NCBI GenBank assembly: GCA_000697335.1
Contig: JNEM01008457.1
Span: 1-38,581, forward strand
Source: Conidiobolus incongruus B7586
Lineage: Eukaryota > Entomophthoromycota > Entomophthoromycetes > Entomophthorales > Conidiobolaceae
Length of the DNA: 38,581 nt
Direction: 5' to 3'
The notes beneath the pieces are model-generated. The model saw nothing but the letters and a program-made list of their open reading frames with translations, made no database searches and was not told the DNA's origin. This document shows, in pieces, positions 32,206 to 38,581 of the stretch. Made by a program: the position numbers and the translations under genes. The stretch's first letter is position 1. Each line of letters begins with the position of its first letter.

Positions 32206-34284
32206 TTGTGTTTATTCATTATGAGTCTTGATTCATTCAAATAGAAATTATCTTGCCCTTTTTAATATATCTTCTTTCACTTTAATAAATTTTGTAACAT
32301 ATTTTTTAGTATACTTAAACAACCACTTATATATAAAATCATTTAATTTCAGACATTATTGCTCAGTATTTTAGTTTTGTAGACTTCTTTTGATAGTTTC
32401 ACATTCATTAACCGATTGAGTAATATTTGGAATATATTGTTGATTTTTGTACTCTACTACCTAGTTGCATTTTTATTTATTCATTTTTCTTGCAGACTTT
32501 CGACTTTCCAATTTCTGCATTAAAAATGATCATTATTATATTTTTTATTCTTGAAATATTTACCCATAAAATTGATTATATATACTGAGTTCCCAATTAT
32601 TCTGTCGCAATTATATTAAATTACATCATATTTAATTCATTTATACAACAAATTGAGTATATCATTATGATTTCTTATTTTTTATATTTTTATTTTTCAA
32701 CACTTATAAAATGTGATTCAAATATATATGTGAATATCAATTTATTAAAGATTTTATTATCTTTTCAATTTTTTTTCATAATTCATACATTAATATAGTC
32801 ATTAAGTTGAAGAATTGTATTCTCAAATTTGATAAACTACATTAAAAATTATACTAGTTTTGTTAATCAATTATAATATGATACTAATAGTCATATTCTA
32901 ATTAACATTGCATAAAATGGTATTAAAATAGAAGTATAAAATAATCTAACTTTCATTGATAGGATCCGAATCAGAATAATCCAAACTCTAGATCTAAACT
33001 ATTATGTAAATTATACAAATTTGATTTTATTGGTGAACATATAATTTTTTAAAACTAAATAATATAAATATAATGAATATAATATACTATTCATATTATT
33101 ATCTCTTAAAATCTTAGATAAAATCAGAAATAAAAAAAATATCAAATTACTAAATAAATAATTTATTTTTGCAAGCAATGAAAACCTTAATAATTTCACG
33201 ATGCTAATACAATTCTTGAATCTTCAAATATCAAATTTAAAAATGTTAATGAACCAATATTTGATTGTAATTGTAATAAATTTGGAGTATGTTGATCAAT
33301 GACCCCATATAAATTATTATTATATAAGATTAAAATTAAAAATATATTTATTATTTAAATGGCCAATAAAATTGATTTGAATAATAAAAATAAGATATAT
33401 TAATCAAATGGATATTTCATTGATGTGCAAAACTAATTAATAATTAATATTTATTTATATTTTTTGCAATTTGAATTATTGGGTTAAATATTTTAGGTCA
33501 AAAAAGAATAAAGCTCATGAATAATAAATATAAATATACATGCGAATAACCAAAATATCAAAAAATATAATAATAAGTATATGATGCATTTATTAAAACT
33601 AAGGTAAATGTTTTGATTAGATAAATTAATTCAATAAAGTGAAATATCAAAGTACATTTGAACCCAGTTGAATATTCAAGGCATATATGGCAATGGTATT
33701 TTTTTTGTTGCCAATTTTCAGTTTGGTATACGGTTTCATCATATTTCATCAGATAAATATCAATTTATTAATATAATATTGTATTTTTATAAAGGTTTTA
33801 AATGTTATGATTATTTATTCTTTTATGATTAATAGGCTAATTTCTATTGTAAATTATTAGTATAGTTATTTAGTAAGGTGTAGATTCCAAATATAAAATG
33901 AAATATTTTTGACTAGACTGTACAAGAGAATGACAGAAATATAAAGTGAAGTTGATTACAATATTAGTATAATATCAAATTATAATTAAATCAATGATAT
34001 ATATTGATAAATTAATCAAAATAAAAAATAAGTTATTGAGACAAACCAAATAATAGGTAAAGTATATAATAATAGTATTAACAGAATAAATGTAATAATA
34101 AGTAGCATTAATGTATTATTGAATTAGGGTTAAAACTATAAACATATAATAAAATGTTTAAAAGAATGAAAATTATTACCACATGATGAAATGGTAGACC
34201 AAAAATCTTGGATTAGTGATTAAATAGTTTAAAGTGAATACTTATATATTTTAACGGATAGGCTTAGACTTATGGAATTTCAAA
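32206..34284. other. A+T-rich intergenic desert between convergent genes
   Basis: About 2.1 kb with no firm gene. A minus-strand ORF of 63 codons at 33558-33749 starts MKYDETVYQTENWQQKKYHC and has a C-x-x-C pair, but it then turns into hydrophobic low complexity. It is isolated and has no recognised domain. The ORF at 33011-33199 (minus) is low complexity and judged to be chance. Confidence 0.5.
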
Positions 34285-36693
34285 TTAATGGCGAGCTCTT
34301 TCACGAGCAGCGCGAATAAGCGGAGTGAGTGAACGAAGAGGATCAGCTTTTTGAAGGAAAGGATGCTAAAAACAGAAATAGTTTAGATTAATGATTATGT
34401 ACAGGAATTGATAGTTTGGAAAATTAATGGAAAGATGCATTACCTGAAGAAGTTCAGCGGCGGTGGGTCTCTTCTCACTATCCACCTCAAGGGATTGCTT
34501 AAGGAAATCTCTAAACACCGGAGTTAGATTTTCGGGATTTTGTATGGTTGGAGTGCCATTTGTTGCAATTAAATATAATGCCTAACAAATAATTAATCGT
34601 ATTGTATCAATTGATTTAATTTTAAAACACTTACTCTTAAGGGATTTTCGTTCAAGTATGGAGGCTCAGCTTCTACCATTTCTATTGCCATAATTCCCAA
34701 ACTCCATACATCAACCTTAGGTCCGTATTCTTTACGGGTAACCACTTCAGGAGCCATCCAATAAGGTGTTCCTACCATTGTAGTTCTTTTTGCATTCGCA
34801 TCACCAAGTTGAGCACAAAAGCCGAAGTCAGCTAATTAAAGGTTAATATTATATTGATTGAAGTTAAATAAATATATTTACTCAATTTGACTTCTCCATT
34901 TAATGCAAGTAATACATTGTCACTCTTGATATCTCTGTGAATCACACCTTTAGAATGAAGATGCTTAAGCCCCTCAAGGGTTTCTCTGCAAATGGTGGCA
35001 ATTTGACCTTCAGTCATTAGGTTACTAGTCACTACATCTGTCAAACTACCTCCCTCCATGTATTCCATGACCACCCATAAATCACCCTTATATAAGAAAC
35101 TGTCCAAATAGTTTACAATGTTGGGATGTTTACTGTCTCTCATAACAAGAATTTCATTAATAATGAGATCCTTTTTAGGTTGCTGCTCGAGATTCATTTG
35201 TTTAATAGCTACACATTGGCCTGAGCTGTTTTGAGTAGCGGTAAAAACACCGCCAGAAGCTCCTTGACCGATTTTAACCAAGTTTGAATATAATTTAGTG
35301 GGATCAGCATCGGTACAGATGGCTTTAAGTCGCTCAATAATGTCTTCAGATTCGGCAGGGCGTGGTCTAGGAGGTCTATTCGGATCTCGCCTTTTGGGAA
35401 CAATGTTTGCCTTTTGGTGAGATTCGATGGAATGAGGTGTGGGAGAGGTATGTTGTTTTTGAATTTCAGGTCCATGTCCATGGTTAACAGCGGGTTCTAG
35501 AGTTCAACAAGAGTAAAATTTGGTATGACAAGCAGAATATAATATCAAATAAAGCTTACTTCTGGTTTGAGTAGGAGGAGAAGTAGAACCCTATAAATAA
35601 CTATAAGTAGATGAAAAAGAAAATAATAAATATTATATACAGGAGGGGGATGCTTGGGAACAACTTGTGGCGGGGGGTTTCTTTTACCTTCGGGGGGTGG
35701 AGGCGCGCGACGCTTGATAGAATTAATCAATTAAGTAAATTAATTGGTTTATAATGACTTACTGGGTTTTCAAAGGCAGGAGGCTGGACAGCTTGCTTAG
35801 GATGCTTTTGAGTATTATTAAATTTCGACCATACTGCATTTTCCTGATCTTTACTGCTATCAGTATAAAATCCCATGATGTCAATCACAGTCTAAATAAT
35901 CGTTATAAATACTGTCATGTTAAGAATATATAGTCTTACTTGAGGGTGAGCCTGTTGTTCATTTTCAGAAATACCGGCTTCAGAAAGGAGTTTTTGCCAT
36001 TCTTTGGGAAGCCCCTATAGTCCAGAATCAAAGTTAATAAAGAATGTAAGATATCCAAAAAGCCCAATTAATTTACAGTAAATTCACCAGTATCGGAATT
36101 AAAACCAACATGAGTTAGATGAACTGGATTATAAGGTGAAGAAATTTCAATTTTCTTTTCGTTGGATAAAAGATCTACATCCAAAGAAAATAAACTATTT
36201 GGAATATCCAATCTCAAGGAATATATTTACCTGACATCGAGCTAAACATATTAGAGAATACTCCTTTAAAAGTAGTCCTGTTACCACTTGAATTTTGGTC
36301 TAAAGATGAAGCTGAATCAGAAAATGTGTAAGATTTGCCAGAGTTAGGTGTCGATGCACTGTATCCATTTTCTTGAAAACCAACATTACCACTGCTGGCA
36401 CTCCTAGTCATTTTTAATGAAGGTAAAGTATCCGACCGCTTGGGAGATGAACTGGAAAAGTGATTGTTCTTTGAATTGGATTGTAAACGCAGGGAATTAT
36501 TGCCACTGTTTGAAGGAGATTGCAAGCTATTCCCTGAAAGTTCCTCTACACGAACGTCTGATAAAGATGAAGTAGTTCGATGAACAGAACTACTTGTTGG
36601 AGAGCTTTTAGTCGAACTTTGTGCTGATAAAGAATCTACTTTAGGACGTGGTGGAGCAACTAGATTTCTAGGAGGAGGAATTGGAGAGCTCAT
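34285..36693 (-). CDS. p21-activated kinase (Ste20/PAK family, CRIB type without PH domain)
   Basis: Ten exons (36231-36693, 36077-36174, 35940-36014, 35763-35891, 35641-35712, 35560-35590, 34882-35496, 34635-34831, 34444-34581, 34285-34365) encode 632 aa. PAKs are switched on by GTP-bound Cdc42/Rac and drive polarity, mating/filamentation MAPK signalling and actin control. Order: a disordered Ser-rich region with an N-terminal Pro motif ([15 protein letters not shown]); a CRIB box at 163-178 ([16 protein letters not shown]) then GEFTGLPKEW; Pro-rich segments ([21 protein letters not shown]) that could bind SH3 proteins such as Bem1 or Nck; and the kinase domain from ~360. Catalytic residues are present: Gly loop GQGASGGV, Lys388, Glu404, HRD Asp478, DFG Asp496, and activation Thr512 in [15 protein letters not shown]. 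No PH domain precedes the CRIB, so it is Ste20/Pak1-like rather than Cla4-like. Introns are 48-78 nt. Confidence 0.95.
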
Positions 36694-36966
36694 TAACAAT
36701 AGTCCTAAAGTGCTGAATGGATGTTAAATTAAAAGATGAAGTCAAGCTGACTGAATAGATTCGAATAATTCAAATAAGTTGGTGATGTATTGAAGATTAA
36801 AAATTAATTTTGCTGTATTTAAAATTGCTTAATTGATATTGAAAAATATGCTGAATGAAAATATTTTACTAGAGTTATTTCGACTTGTTGTTTTAAGGAT
36901 ATTGAATAATTGATAATACACAAGGAGCAAAAATATACATGATCAAACCTATAACGACCAATTAGC

Positions 36967-37009
36967 TTTATTGGTTATTGTTATCACCAATAAAATAATC
37001 ATTCACGTG
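36967..37009 (-). promoter_or_regulatory. Inverted CCAAT pair and E-box upstream of the PAK gene
   Basis: A 9-bp perfect inverted repeat (TTTATTGGT at 36967-36975 and ACCAATAAA at 36986-36994) places two CCAAT boxes in opposite orientation with a 10-bp loop. An E-box CACGTG lies ten bases beyond, at 37004-37009. They sit about 275-315 bp upstream of the PAK start codon. CCAAT is the site of the HAP/NF-Y complex and CACGTG that of bHLH factors; use here is inferred. Confidence 0.35.
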
Positions 37010-38581
37010 ACAAAGATTATTTCTTCATGGATATAATTCGTCTATTTATTCATCAGCTCAATATATTTATCTATTTCAGGAAATAATTATAGTGTTAAAT
37101 ATAAAATGAAATGATTTATTTTTAAAATATAATTAAAAATAACTATCGTTCATAAATTATTATGGATATTATATAATAATAATAATAATGATTTGATATC
37201 TTTATTTTGAATATGTGTCATATCATCTAGGGTTGAATTTATGTGTCTAGTACAATTTTACTCAACTATTACAATATCATTGAGGCTAAACTAATATTAT
37301 AAAAATAACCAGTTTAGCAAATTAAATATGTAATTTAGAATTCATAATATATTTATATATAAGGTAAATTCATTCTAGTACTGAAGTGTAATTTCATATA
37401 GTTGAAATTGAAGTATATTGTATAATATTTGAATTTTGGAAATTTTCTATATTTTCTATATTTTTTATAAATCATTATTTATTAAAATAATTTGTTATTT
37501 CATATTTATTATATCCTTATTGTATTTCTACAATAACAGTATAAAAACAGTATTTGTCACTGCTATTGGATTTTAATTTAATTAGAATAAATCATGTTTT
37601 GAATTTTTAAACTGATATAGTTTTTTTACTAATAATTTTATTTATAATTTTAATATTCTCATCAAAGTCTTAAAGTTTTAAGAGATTGATATTGAATAAT
37701 ATATTTCAAATAATTTTCAATTTAATAGTATAACCTTTCATTTGAAAATTTTAAAAATTTATTGAGTATTTTGAATTGATTTAAAATCGGAAATTTCAAT
37801 TAGCCTTGTATTTCAATAAATAAATGTTTTAAGAGGTATTATTAATACTTACACATCCTGATAAAGTTGGTATATTAAACATAAATTTGAATATTATAAA
37901 TTGAATATTGAACTATTTATACACTATTTGAAGATAAATACAGACACTTTTTATAAAATATGTGCCTCAATTAAATAACATTCAACTTTAGATCTTATGG
38001 AAACTTGGTAATAATCTATAAACTGTTTAAGAGTATAAATTGATTAAATTTATATAATTCATCTAAAATATTTTTAATTGTGATGATGAATATACACATA
38101 GTTGAATTGGCGTAAATGATATTAGATTTAATATTTTTGCTAATACACAAAATCCAAATAATCTGCAATTAAGTGAATGACAATTACATGTCAATAACTA
38201 AAGTTGCGCAGGTTATTGAATTCTAGTATTACAAAAATAACTTTAAAATGTTCTATTATTTGAACTATATATTATTTTTGGTATTTTATAAATCTGAAAA
38301 TTTTATTAATAAAATTCTGTAAAAAAAATGTTGAAAATAATTAAAGTTTTAATCAAATTTATATTTCAGCTAATATTTTTGGTTATTATATAAATATAAA
38401 TTTAAAATAAACCAGTAAATAGGATTTCAAAAAATTTATAAAGATTTTATAATATTTAATAATATATACTTGCTATATATATAAGGAAATTTCTTAATAA
38501 ATAATCAAATATTTTTTTGAAATTTGTATTAAATTAACATTATATAATTTAATTAAAAATTATTGAATTATATTATAATTT
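37010..38581. other. A+T-rich intergenic region to the window end
   Basis: About 1.6 kb with no coding frame or RNA gene. It contains an AAT microsatellite at about 37174-37189 and a doubled 9-bp TTTTCTATA unit near 37443. Nothing else is visible. Confidence 0.55.

Noticed and set aside
33558-33749. 63-codon minus-strand ORF with a C-x-x-C pair
   Set aside because: Only one Cys pair, then hydrophobic low complexity; isolated in a desert and too short to trust.

Overview
The window is strongly A+T-rich eukaryotic nuclear DNA and looks like an early-diverging fungus. Three things point that way. It carries fungal-type genes: a Crz1/Prz1-like calcium-response zinc-finger factor, a Pho80-type cyclin, and a Ste20/PAK kinase with a CRIB box and no PH domain. 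Gene density is fungal, with twelve protein genes and one tRNA in 38.6 kb. The eight spliced genes hold 42 very short introns of 48-78 nt. Dnmt2 plus a likely augmin subunit, together with the extreme A+T bias, fit a Zoopagomycota/Entomophthorales (Conidiobolus-like) genome better than a yeast or mould. That placement is inference.

Layout, left to right. The left edge (1-225, minus) is the 5' end of a mariner-type transposase running off the window. After an A+T desert come the Crz1-like factor (2670-4114, +), an ING-family PHD protein (4438-5435, +) and, convergent with it, the tRNA methyltransferase Dnmt2 (5537-6963, -). A decayed-looking coding stretch lies at 7687-8295 (-). Then follow a PPR-type mitochondrial protein (9094-10155, +), a Pho80-like cyclin with a pyrimidine-rich leader (12975-14102, +), DPH5 (16688-17760, +), the SUMO E2 UBC9 (18946-19731, +) and importin KAP123/importin-4 (21902-25176, -). 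A tRNA-Ile(AAU) sits at 26481-26554 (+). Next are a small coiled-coil gene that looks like augmin subunit HAUS2 (26901-27862, -), a Lys/Ala-rich single-pass membrane protein (30176-30754, +), a LYR-motif mitochondrial assembly factor (31966-32205, +) and the PAK kinase (34285-36693, -). The remainder is A+T-rich intergenic DNA with TA runs.

The genes are ordinary housekeeping and regulatory genes with no shared pathway, and nothing is arranged as an operon or dedicated cluster. Exon models were built by hand from splice sites, frame continuity and family motifs. The reading frame closes exactly in all eight spliced genes, and several landmark residues fall at family positions: UBC9 Cys93 in a 158-residue protein, and Dnmt2 Cys79.

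I did not find a convincing undescribed multi-gene system. The most interesting items are the candidate fungal HAUS2, an 8-nt microexon in Dnmt2, the decayed ORF at 7.7-8.3 kb, the unrecognised KA-rich membrane protein, and the very uniform intron set.
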